Assembly (NCBI GenBank): GCA_037389465.1
Contig: JAZARR010000078.1
Coordinates: 4,154,001 to 4,218,000, forward strand
Reading direction: 5' to 3'
From: Baylisascaris procyonis
Taxonomy: Eukaryota; Nematoda; Chromadorea; Rhabditida; Ascarididae
DNA length: 64,000 nt
Position numbers and translations under genes: made by a program. Numbering within the stretch: the stretch's first letter is position 1; the number at the start of each line of letters is the position of its first letter. The notes beneath the pieces were generated by a model. It saw only the letters and a list, made by a program, of their open reading frames with translations. It had not been told where the DNA came from and did no database searches. This document shows, one piece after another, positions 40,601 through 52,912 of this stretch.

Positions 40601-41296
40601 ATTCCAAAATCGAAGAAAAATTCTTCCATTCCAGAATTACCGAATGTCTCACTCATAATACATTTCATTTCGTTGGGGGAGGAGCTCTGGTTCAACATTA
40701 ATCTTTCATTACATAAAACTGAAGTCAACTGATACGAATTCATAAGCAATCACGTTGAAAGCGGAATATCCATGGCAAAATCGACAAATTTACAAAATCA
40801 CAACATTTCAACAGCAGCACCCTTCTCCACCGTCTCTACATCAGAACATCATTGCAACCGCCACAACAAATAAGCATCAACATAAATACCCAAGCTTGAT
40901 CAACTGCCGATGAAGATACCTGAGCGCTCCCCACCACCTCATATTAAATTCTTTTCCATCAACTTTGTAGCCCATTCAACTAGTTTCCTTCCTTAAAATA
41001 AAATGGTTAATTGCGCTATACCTACTGGAACAGGTAAAAGAAGTAGGGGACCGGAAAGACCCTTAAAATAGAAAAGCGGTCAAGCACATCTGGCTATATA
41101 AAATGGAATAAAATATTGGTGGCGTAAAAATGTTTCGGCGTCGAGTACTGACGTTTTTATGCGATCATGAATGGGCGAAGATTATTGCGTTGAAATATGT
41201 CGCTGAGTACTTCTATGAGTTATGCCATAGAAAGATGCTATATTATAACAAAAAAATTATCTCTTTTTCAAAAGTATCTCTTTACACAACCTCTAT
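37673..41296. other. no gene seen
   Basis: The A+T-rich spacer between the BCCIP-like gene and ATP synthase f, both on the minus strand. No open frame with splice support was recognised. Confidence 0.5.
37678..37690 (-). promoter_or_regulatory. possible trans-splice acceptor, ATP synthase f
   Basis: TTCATTTTTAG lies five bases before the ATG. In nematodes an acceptor this close to the start without an upstream donor often receives a spliced leader. An upstream non-coding exon is the alternative. Confidence 0.4.
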
Positions 41297-44200
41297 TCAA
41301 GATAAAGACTTCTTTGAGGTGTTCTGACTACTTATGGCATCAATAAATCGAATAAACCTATTCGCGTCCATCAAACAAACTCGCCGATACGGTCTATAAG
41401 TAATTCCTCCAACGACTGTCGAATTGAATTTCGACTCTTTCTCGACATCTGATTGCACAGGATATTGGAAGTAATCGCAAACGCCATCATTAGACTGCAA
41501 TCATATGAAAGCAATTAACAAACCAAACATAATACAGCAATAAACTATCTATCTATTTTTATTCCTCATACTCTTATCTGCAAGAGATGACTGACGGCAA
41601 CAAGCGTCGGGATGACAATCAGAAATGTAATCTAATAAAAGCTAAACAATTTTTTTTTTTGCGGATACGTTCAGAAACTGCATCATGCTTCTACTTATTT
41701 GAACAAATAAATGTAAAAAGAGTTGAATATAAAAGTTTGAACGGGAACCGACCGCAATTGTGTTTGCAATCCTCTAAATATAGTCGGAGCCACTAAAGAG
41801 CGGGAAAGGAGCTTGGAAGAGAGGCAATTTTTGCTATCACAAATTCCAGCCCATGAACACCTGCGGCTACATTTTATGGCCTTCTAAAAACCATAAAACA
41901 TAAAACATCCGCCCTTCAATCATCGAGAATGCGTACAGACATGTTCATTTATGGGAAGCACCCCTCTCTCTCCTTACCAATCCACTAAAGTTTTGAGTTG
42001 AAGAAAGTAGATATCATGTGAAAAACAAAAGAAGAATTCCTTTCACTTCCTTGAAATGTTAGAAAATGCAGTTGTTTTCGGTTGAGCATCAAGAGCTCAT
42101 CTCAAGGCATTGATTCTCCTTGTCCCCCTCTCTCTGGAGAATATGACTCCATTAACAAGCAGTGTTATCACTTTAGGCAAGATAATACTGTAAGAACTAG
42201 ACTTCCTCATGGATACCTCGGCAAAATTTGCGCTGTAAAGGATCTCTTCTTCGGGATTATCGAATATCACGTCAGCATTATTAAGCGCAGCAGCAGCAGC
42301 ACGTTTCTTGGCCGCCTTGCCTTTCTTCTTTTTGCTTCCTCCCGTATCTTGTCCTAACTTTTGTTTAACGACATCAGCAATACGAATCTTCTGAATCGTG
42401 ATAACAACATCGAATCGATATCGGGTACCACTCGCCGCTATATCACTTCTGGAAAGCTTTATGACTTCATGCAACGAAATCTTATTATCATTGATTAAAC
42501 AACTAAGCTAACTAAAGAGAAATTGCTCTAAGCAAGTTTAAAGTAATTTGCATTCAACGATGTTCACTGATAACTATCGAAGAACAAACTATCAACCGCT
42601 TGTCGTGAAAACCGTGACAGATTTTTCCTCGAACTTGGCAATACAGACCACTAACGAATGTCACGCATCTTATTTTATAATTCACTGCTCTAATCCAAGT
42701 AACAGCTGTCATGTGAATGGTACCTGCACTACCTAATTTCATACTAAAGCGCTCAGCTTCGCAACAGTCTCCAATACCGCATCAATATCGTGGGCGGTAA
42801 GCACAGGAGACCTTTAATCTGTAGTATCAAATAATAAATCGAACTCATATTACTCTTCCCACCAAAACAACTGTTAAAACTCCGTATGCCGTCGAGAGTG
42901 GCAACTGCATCCAACTAAATGAGAAAACGGTTAGGTTTAACGATTCGCTCCTGCATTGAAATTCAATGAGTAAACAGGAAGCTGCAACAATCGCCTGAGT
43001 GCAAACTGCTAAGTAGATCACCAACTTGAGCGAGCCGAAAGCAGGTGCTGCGATCGACGACGGGAAATGTAACATGCGCTCATTAATAAGTAAACCAACT
43101 CGTGTATCACCATTGCATGAAGATAATTTCTCTAACCGCGATGCAATATTTTCATTTGGTGCATATTTCGCTGCCCGAGCTTTCAAGAGGTTCCAAATAT
43201 CGTTTTCAAATTTCTGAAATATAGAGAATTTATTAAAAAAAGAAAAAAACAACAACTCTTCCCATCATATTATTGAATACATACGCGGCGAATAATGACA
43301 AACACAGCTTATAAATAGTGCTTTATATTTTAAAGCATACAGAAGCATGCATGACGTGGAGTAGAATTCTGCTGTATTAGCAGATACAGCCATGCAACCA
43401 TTTTATTAACTCTATTCACATAAGAAAGGAAAAGAAAATCAGAAAGATGCACAGCTAAAATCACACCGCCGACGCGCTTTCATTGATGAATACTGATGAC
43501 AGCAACCGCAAAGAGTGCGGAAAACAGACAGACCTATAGGTTCGGACCGCAATCAAACCTAACGGCATTTCGCTCAAACATAAATAGGTCACGTAAAAGA
43601 AGATCCGATATCAACCGTTGCACAGCACCAAACACACTTCGGGATTATGCAGAGTGGTCACTCCTGCAGTGAGCAGGGCCGCTGGGCAAACTAGGGGTGA
43701 ACAGCATTCATTGGTGCTCCTATATGAGCGTTCCAACTGGGGCAACGCTGAAGATTGCTAAACTTATTTAGAACGGGACTGGTTGCAAGTGATTAGAAAA
43801 GCATCTAAACATCGACAAAAATCATTAAAGTAGCCTCTCAAAGCACTAAACAACCACTACATAAGAATAATAAACTGGGTAGCAACCAAGATAGAACATA
43901 AAACATAGATGTGCAAAGAAAAGTACCATTTTGTTCGGAATGAAACTCCTTCCCAAATTTTCGAGGGGAAAAAAAGTAACCTTCCCATCGTCTCCCATCT
44001 TCCAGCAACTGCTCGTTCTCAGAAAAACTCAAAAAAAGCTGTTTTCACAATTCTAAATCAATACATGCTAATGAAGCAGACTGCTAAAATATGAAGAAAA
44101 TATAACCACCATGTCTCCTCAGTAAGCTCTTCACTTCTAAAATTATGGGAAATTTATTTCTCGAGATTTTTTATTCGAAGCAGTACAATATCACATAATA

Positions 44201-47012
44201 AACTATGAAGGCAATACTATACAAAAATGAACCTTTGTATTGCAGAGTTCAATCAAAGAAACGATCCCGAAAACAATGTTTTCATTGTCCTCGTCGATAC
44301 AGTCGTCAGCCGGCTGCAATAAACATCTAATGAGCCAAACAGCTCCAAATCAACCTTGTTCCAAAATTTTGGGAGAATAGATGCAAGAACTTATTTTTCT
44401 ACTAATCACTTTCAGTTAACTAAAATCATCGATAAATGTAAACTCGTACAGTGAGGCATAAAATCTCTTGCCCTTAAAGTATCAAGAAAAATCGTGCTCA
44501 ACGCATTCATACGAAACATCTGAAAGTCGTAGCCTTACAATATTAGCTAAGTGCTCGCATGAATATTGGTAATGCTTCAAAAGGGTCCTGCAGATTATTG
44601 CCAGTAGTAAAATAAAAAATTCAAACTTTAAACGCTTACGCGTAATACCCATCGCCTACTCTTCAAATATATAGCGAAATTTCTCGCAATACTCTCTTTT
44701 TATATACGACTGAAATTTTTAAAACATCAATGATTATATAGATGAGAAAAATCTACTGAACAGTCCACCCTTTCATAGAAAACAAAGAAAAGTGATATAA
44801 AAAGCAAATTATAGAGAGTGAGAATAAATGAAAAAAAAAAATACACGAAAAACACATCCAAATGGTGATTGCCGAATGAGTGCACTCGCCATATCGTTCA
44901 CGTCAACATCGGTTCTCAAGAAGATCTCAAATGAGCAGTAATAATCAAAACCTCATGGAGAAATTTCTCAAAGAACTATCATAACTGATGAAAGCTTTAA
45001 GATACCCTAATACGAGAATCGGTCCATTCTCCTTTTGCAAGCCGATATAGCAGCAATATTCCTTTACTTCCCAAGAACGAAAAGATACGGTCCACTATAA
45101 CAGCTAATATAATAGATATGCCCTTGATTCATCCCACAAAAGCTCATTTTCAACCTATCGTTATGTCTTTAAGCTTTTTCATCTTTTATAGTAAATGGAT
45201 ATTTGTCGATTCTATTATAGCAAATGGAATTCCCTGTGTCGTGTTAATAATTCGACGGATTCATCACATTCATAGACTTCAAAAAATATATGTACGAAGA
45301 GGGGGCTAAAGGAGAAAACAGAGCTAAGCTGTTTGCGCATTTCAAAACGGATGTATATTAGAGATAAAGCGAATGAAGATGCACATTTAAGAAAAATTAG
45401 TATAGGAAAAACAATCGGAAGAACCTTCACCTTCCTCTCATTAAAATATTTTTGAATTTCAAACTTGGCGTTAATTTTACAGACTCAATGTCGATACGTA
45501 AGGTAATGGAAGAGCAAGAATGGAACTCGCTAAAATACACTATTGTTCTTTCGATGAAGAAAGATGACGATTTTCATTGTCCACTTTTTGCAAGCGCACA
45601 ATAACGATCACTTATACCTGCGTTAACATATCAACAATGCCACTTTTATCGCTATCGTTCAGTGGGAACGCTTCGAAGTCGAAAAACACCTGCTCGACAT
45701 CGTCAACATCGTCCCTCATCAGCTCGTCTTCAGATTCCTCTGTTTCCTAAGGAAGCACATTTTTGAACGATGTGAAAGAGCCAAATGCCCCCCACATTCC
45801 TCAACATATTCCCCAACACAGAAAAGTAGACAGCAAACCATTTCAATGGAAGAGTGCAGCATTTCGTTGAACTTTAACATTTAAAGAATGCTAAAAAACT
45901 AAAGGACATGATTCAACCTTGTGTGGCCGGAGCTTTTTATAGAGGCACATCATCTGAACCTACAGTCTTCATATACTCAAATCATCCGCCTCCGTTTCTC
46001 TTCTGTCATAGTCGACGCATGCTCATTCGTTTTGATCGATTCCACACACCTCCAGCCTGCCCAAAATTGAATAATGGGTGGGGTATAATATGACGGCTAC
46101 TTAACAGGGGTAAAAAAGCGATGGAAAAGCTTGAAAGGGATTTTCTGAGCTTTAATGAGGGTAATGCGCTCTCAAAGAACATTACACAAGCGTGCTGCTT
46201 CCCGTTTTTATGTCTGAAGCACATATCGTCCAAATCTAAGACCGTAAAGAACGCGAGAAAAAGGGCATAAACAACAGCGAATGAGTTCCCTTGTACCTTG
46301 CTCATCCACTGCCTAGCGCACGACATCCTGCGGATTAGTCACAGCATTATTCGGCAACGGATGCTTGACCGAGTTAATTACCCAACGACAACAGTGTTGC
46401 TACAGGCAAGGAACGATGGGGCAAGATTTTTTTTGCAAGGAACGATGGGACAACGATGGGGCAAGATCCTCTTTTTACCAAGAATGCAAGGACTCGGTCG
46501 AGACAGGGATGGTGTAAGGCATCAGACAAGGAAATACCTCAGGATTTGAAAAGATACTGGTATTAATGACTCTCGAAGGATTGTCAAGAAAACATCGGTT
46601 AAGCATGCTACCAAAATGGAATTCAAGTAACATCCAAGAATACATTGAAAGGATGGCCGGAAGAGCATTTCTTTATTTCAGAGGTCCCTCTCTTCTAAGA
46701 TGTCGTGGGAACAATATGAAGGGTGGCGGAAAAGAATGCAGTGGAGGAGCAAAAACGGAGTGGCGAGAGAGCCAGTCGGAATGATTTACAGAAAACGTAG
46801 ACAATTGGTGCTAGGGGTCCAACTCCCTCTCCCACACCTTTTTCTTCTTCACTCCCGAAACATACTCTTCTTCAGAGAACAGTGAGTAAATGCCACCAGA
46901 AATGAAAAAAATAATAATAATAAATACGCCGGTGTATATGAACAAAACAACAACAAACCTCGTCTTCCAAGCGCGACAGTGATGAATCGTGTTCATTGCA
47001 ATCCACATCCAT
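41297..47012 (-). CDS. BCCIP/Bcp1-family protein, multi-exon
   Basis: The family (human BCCIP, yeast Bcp1) works in ribosomal protein chaperoning, nuclear export and genome maintenance. Supported exons are 47012-46959 (MDVDCNEHDSSLSRLEDE), 45746-45618 (acidic, then FFDFEAFPLNDSDKSGIVD), 44313-44233 (DEDNENIVFGIVSLIELCN), 43213-43022 (RVGLLINERMLHFPSSIA), about 42448-42217 (RYRFDVVITIQKI, a Lys-rich linker, then NPEEEILYSANFAE) and 41494-41297 (YRPYRRVCLMDANRFIRF, stop). These follow the family order: acidic N-terminus, FEAYSLSD-like, VFGFISLLNL-like, VGLLLSERFINVP-like, CYFYLLISK-like, EEEFFY-like, then the final conserved block. About 25 residues expected between the second and third exons are not placed, and the join around 42.4-43.0 kb is uncertain; a short exon starting at 42914 is possible. 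The first exon follows TTTTTTAAAAG, a possible trans-splice acceptor. The gene is divergent from the plus-strand gene starting at 47933. Confidence 0.88.
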
Positions 47013-47932
47013 TGCCTTTTAAAAAATAAGTTAAAGAAAAATACCAAAATGCAATATGGTCCTAAGGACTGGGCTAAACCCGTTTCCGGTTCAACGATCG
47101 GAATAGGACTCAACCCAGACTCACAGTTTCAGCACCGGCACTTAAGCACGAAGAAAAGTCCTTATCAAAAAACTAGCAGCTTTTGATCGCAATATATTCC
47201 ATAATCATAATCCTACAGAAGCGAAATATTTGCTGAAGCACAAGCGCTGAAAAAGAAAGTCAGCGGATGTTACAGAAAGTTCATGTAATGAAAAGATGAA
47301 ATAGGCCGTTGCTAGGCGTTCATGTGAGGCATGTCAAAGGTGGAGAAATAATGGAGATCTACTATTCTTTCGTACTGTATTACATATTTTAACCTCTTTT
47401 TTTGGCATTCCAGATGAATAAAACCACCTATCCAATAGTGAACTCTCTATCGACAGTTCAATGCACCGTCCCTCATTTAACAAGCGCGCACAATGCACAT
47501 CAACCATCTACTTCAATTAATATGTCCCAGCACAATTCTGCAAAAATGGAGCTGAAGCGTTAAAGATTTCTTGCGAAGCAGTAGAATTCACAAATCGAAG
47601 AAGCAGCATCTACTATAACTTAAGAAGTCAACACCTCATCGTTCACTCACCTTGGTATGCCTGTTCCTCTGTCTGGTCAATGAAATCACTAAATTTTATT
47701 AGCATAACATAAACAACTGAATTGTTTCTTATGTTACCCTTCATGTTAATCCATCAAATCCTAAACGGGTTATAGACATCTCAACGTGGAATAAATTTGC
47801 TCTCATTTGACATCGGTTAGTTATTAATTTTATACCGACGTGGTGCAAGAAACGAATCTCTTAGAGAAGAGCCGCACAACGTGTTAAATACGATAGGCAC
47901 TGTTTTGCATAATTGCTGTTAGATAGTAATTT
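47013..47932. promoter_or_regulatory. divergent intergenic region
   Basis: Separates the starts of the BCCIP-like gene (minus) and the serine-rich gene (plus) and so should hold both promoters. No TATA or other element stands out. Confidence 0.4.
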
Positions 47933-50900
47933 ATGAAATCGGCCGGTCAACTCAGCGAAATGAAACCGCATTACCCGATAGTACCATCGTCACACCTCAT
48001 ACCCTCCCTCCCCAACCCTCTTCAAACCTTATCGTGTTTAAAACAGCAAATATTACATGCGCGTCAGCTATCGAGTCGAAACTGGCGAATCGAGGGGGCT
48101 ACCGAACCGAAACGAATTATCAACGTAAAGCAGAGCGAGCAGGAAACGATATAAAAGTTTTCGTGGTGAGACTTGGACATGTTGACTGAAAGAATGATTG
48201 AGCGCATTAACAAGTAACAAAGAGAAGGTACTGTGTGCAAAAGGCTGTCCTCATGTTTCGGTGAAGGACGATAGACCTTGCAAATCTCCCAAAAAGGATC
48301 CGACCAGGTCAAAATCCAGTCTAAGGTTCACGCAAGTTTGTTTTGACCTTTAGATATCTAAAAATGCGACCTAAGTTTGGCCACTTTATAAAGCCAGCAG
48401 CTAATGACTAGGAATAGCACTCGTGTTGCAAAAATTGTAAGCTGATCGATGCTGTTTACCACAAAGGTAACGAATTATGAATCTACCTGGGACACATAAC
48501 GCTATTTGTTGCCCAATTTACAACCGTTTTCGCTAATGCTTTCCTGTCAACGCAACGATGAGAATAATTTCACTGGAAAAAAAATATGTTCAATGGAAAT
48601 AGGCAACAAAAGAATACAAAACAAAGGAGTCAAGACAACATGCGTATAACTTATAAGTATATAACTTTTGTAACTATATAATTTTTGCTCAGATCGACAG
48701 ATCAACGTGAAATATGATTGAGGATGCCAACCCGCAATGCATAGACTATTGAGCGAACTTCACAACTGTCGATTCTGTGGTCATCGAGTTGAACCTACTG
48801 GACAGACAGATGGACAGACAGATAGACAGACAGACACACACACACACAAACGAAATACTACTGCGAAAGAAGAATTTAAGTATCATAGGTAGTGTATATT
48901 AATAAGGAAGCTAGTTGCTTGTAAGTCTATAAAGTTTTCAAAAATAACTTCATAAAAAACGATATCGGCATAGCACTACTGAGGTATGTAATGTTGATAT
49001 GAATTGCTACAAATTCTTGTCTATACTATCGTTACATTTCCATCGTGAATTTAACGTTCCACAGGCAATTGTTTTCCTTTATCGCACATCTGCTTATCAA
49101 CAGAAATGCCATAAATTAGAGAATTGCATTAGCTTTCTGGAACGCTCCAGCCGCTTATATTAATCCACTCATTCTTATATGGCACTATCCGTATTCTTTG
49201 ATGTGCTTCAGCTGGGTTTTACTTTATTATAACATACTACGGCTGAGGTACATTTTCCCATCCAGTTATAGGCGAGATGAACCAATCCAGTTATGAGCGA
49301 GGTGCGCATATAAGCGGAAGGCTTTAAACAGTGTACTGGTCTCTATAGCAACATGAGCATCGCACGCTGATAGAAATCGTTGAGTCACTCCATTTGCAGT
49401 TGGTCACTGCTAAAATTCGTTATTTTTGCATTGATTTTTCGCCCATCTTCACTTATTTCAATGGTTTTTTTTTCGCTTGCTATTCGATTTGTTGGCTCTT
49501 CTAATTTCTCAGTAATTTTTACCAATCTAGATGAAGTTTTCGCCCATGTTTCGCATATCTAAGCATATTTATTCTGATTAAATTTCTAAAGCGCATTGTT
49601 ATTGCGATACGCATTTTATTGCTAATGGATCGATTCCTTAGTGCTGCTTCAATATAAGGCACCATTTCCATATTATTGACTCATAAGAAAGGACACTTAG
49701 AATTTCAAGCGTATATTTTTACCTCAAGAATGTTCAATGAGCGTCAATAGTGCACATAATTAATCCCTATCGTATTTTTTCTGCACTGAGGTTATATAAT
49801 AATTAAAATAGCTTCAAGCTCTATTCAAAAATGATTTCAAAGGTGCAATAAAATGACATTTTCTCTAAAATTTTATGAATTATTCAGAGCAAAAAATTGA
49901 CTGTTTTATTAATTTACTAATTAACTAATGTATTTCATTTAAACACGCTTCTATTCAATCCTCGAAATGAGAAAACACTAAACTTCAACAATGTCCATTG
50001 TAAATTTTTCCAAACTACGCATCAGCAATGATGCTTTCTTTATATTCTAGAGTTGTTATCACATAGAGCCCATCATTTTCGAAACAAGCATAGAGAAATC
50101 ATTTCCGTTTAGGTGTACGAGCTGTGCTGCTCATACACAACGATACCACTAATATGCATTGATAACCTTTCTAGTGTCAAGAACAAGCCATTTCCGCTTG
50201 GCATCCATGATTTCGTTCACTACTTCGATGAAAAGTGCTCCGATGCTTAAAAATACTGTTTTAACGTTGGAGGTCTTCGTACAATTGCAGGTCGATGTAC
50301 ACGCATCAGAAGCTGCAATCAGAAAAGGACCACACGGCAGTGCTCAAATCAGCAGCCGATTCAACAAGCGTTCATCTCTCTCAAGGGGCACTAGTAGGGA
50401 TAATATCGTTCATCGTTGTATTCATTCGAATACAAATACTAAAATGAATGGAATTTGTAATGCTCCTGCATTTCAGTTTTTCATTGCTAATTTATGTGCT
50501 CTTATAGTGGTAAAGAAAGGGGGTAGTGGAGAAATTCTCTACAAGGACAACACCAATAGCAGGGATCGTCTAAAATATTGTACGATGTACAAATATTTAT
50601 TTATATAGTTGTAATGAAATGAGTTCTGCACAAAACAAATGACGCATATTATATAAATTTTTTCCTCGTTTTCTTCTAGACAGGATTAGCGATACTAAAA
50701 ATTTCCTAAATACTGATTTATTACCCGGAAATTATTTATTTCAGAGCTATTTAGCTTCATTACAACAGACGAGCAAAGCACTTCAAGATGGACGTATAGA
50801 CAACGTTTTGGATGAGACAGCGAGCAAGAGTGAAGTGAAACGACGAGGCTTTCATTCGTCAAGCAATGCGACATTCGCCCACACGTTTGTTCCCCCATAT

Positions 50901-52854
50901 TCATTCGTATTTATTGTTCGATTAACTGCTAACGTTTAAAGATAGGCTCACTGCTCTGATACTTGTTGCCATTAAACCAACTTCATAAACGTTCGAATAT
51001 ATGCTTCATCAAAAGATCTATCCTCAGGAATACGTCAGTAACGGATTCTGTGCGTGGGTCGGTGGCCGGGCAACATCGCGACTCATTAGCATCTATATCA
51101 TCAGTGGTTTCCGAACTCTGGCAGCAAAGAAATCGTCAAACTAAGGGTATATCACCTCGACTAAATTATGAATACTAAATATTTCAGATGATAAAATTTT
51201 TGAAACAGTAGTGACATAAAATTCATCTTTGAAAACTTTTTTTTTTATCACCCGAATCACTGATCCAATACAAATCTTCAATCCCTTATGATGTAAGAAA
51301 GAAAGAAGGTTGTTTATCAATGCTGCACTCTGATATTTGCACTTCCATATTTGCACATATCAATGCTGCACATATCAATGCACTTCCATATTTACAGACA
51401 CACCTCTAAAAGAGATCAGGATTCGTGACGCTGAAGAACTTTCAGAAGCTTCGACCATAGCCGAGATTACGTTGTCTCACAAGTTAGTGCATAGTTACTT
51501 TTCACGCATCGTGGATATTTCAATGATTTCTCATCTCCCTAGTTATCGTTAGAAAGAATCATTACATTTTAGAGCCATTTCATAGTTTAGCTATCGTAAC
51601 ACAATCTATGCTTGAATGTATTCCTCGGAAACCACTTTTTTATGAAACTAATTGAAGTGCTCGGAGCGCTTGCAAACTAAACACACCACACAATTTCCGA
51701 ATTGTTAACTAGCGTTAAAACTTTATTAAAGTAACCTATTCGATGAGGCAATCAGGCCATGCAAAACGAAGCAAACAAAATTTGCCCCCATTAGAATTCT
51801 AAGTAACAATTAGCGTATCACACGATAGCCCTTCCGATGTATGCCCAATTTCCCCACTCATTCATATCATTTAATATTATTTATCCTCCATGCAGTTAAA
51901 CAAACATTTTTAATAGCAATGCCATCGCAAGATATCAATGATGTGAGATAACCATCAGAAGCGTCATCTATACATAAATTATTCAGATACTTCATTTGTG
52001 CCTAGCAGACAATTCTCAAGAAATGCTAAACTTTTATCAAAAAAAAAAAAAAAAAAAACAAACAGCGAATCAATTCATCGATTCAATTGTCGCATCGAAT
52101 CGTCTCTCAGTTATTTTACAGAAGCTCAAAAAAACGAGAGAATGGAAACGCAACTGAACTGCACGCAACAGTTTTGGGTTAGTAAGTTAGTCCTTTCAAT
52201 TACTCTGGTGTACTCTGCACTATTCACAGCAATTCCGATCAAAGGAACGTGTGCTTTGCCCCCTTGTCACTATAATCGCTCTACCATTTGATCGTACTAT
52301 GGACGCTTTTGCATTGAATGTGTTTTCGGTCTGAACGTTGTATAGCAGTACTGCTACACTCTCAACGCAATGCACTAAATGCATCACTGTCTTTCATCGT
52401 TAAACACTCAGATTCGACAACGAAGTTGTTTATTAACATCTTTTTTTCAAAATTTCTAAGACATCCTAGTGAGTATGTTGCATTTTTTTCTCAGAAAATG
52501 CCTCTCGTCATTGCCGTGGAAGATTTATGTTCTATTTTGCAAGTTTTTTTAAAGACTGCTTCCAATGAAGGCTATTGAAGTTGATAATAAACAAAGGAAT
52601 GGATGGAGATGGATGATGTGAAGGAATGAGTTAGTCACTTTTTTTAGCGAAATTTCATAAAATTTTGCGGAAAATTGTTGCATAAAAAAATCTTATTCTC
52701 CTACACAGCCAATTCGCGCTGCCTGCCACAGATGCTTGCGTCGAGAAAATTTTTTAAACAAGAAAAGCGGCATTTTTTTTTCTACAGCACTACTTTCTAC
52801 TCGCTACTGCGGCAGTTTGCGACGTATATATGTATATATTTGTTTGCTAACATG

Positions 52855-52912
<58 letters not shown>

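Noticed and set aside
42670..42830. Minus-strand peptide VLTAHDIDAVLETVAKLSALV ending in a stop, resembling a BCCIP C-terminus
   Set aside because: The conserved later blocks of the family are found farther on at 42217-42448 and 41297-41494, so this must be intronic chance.
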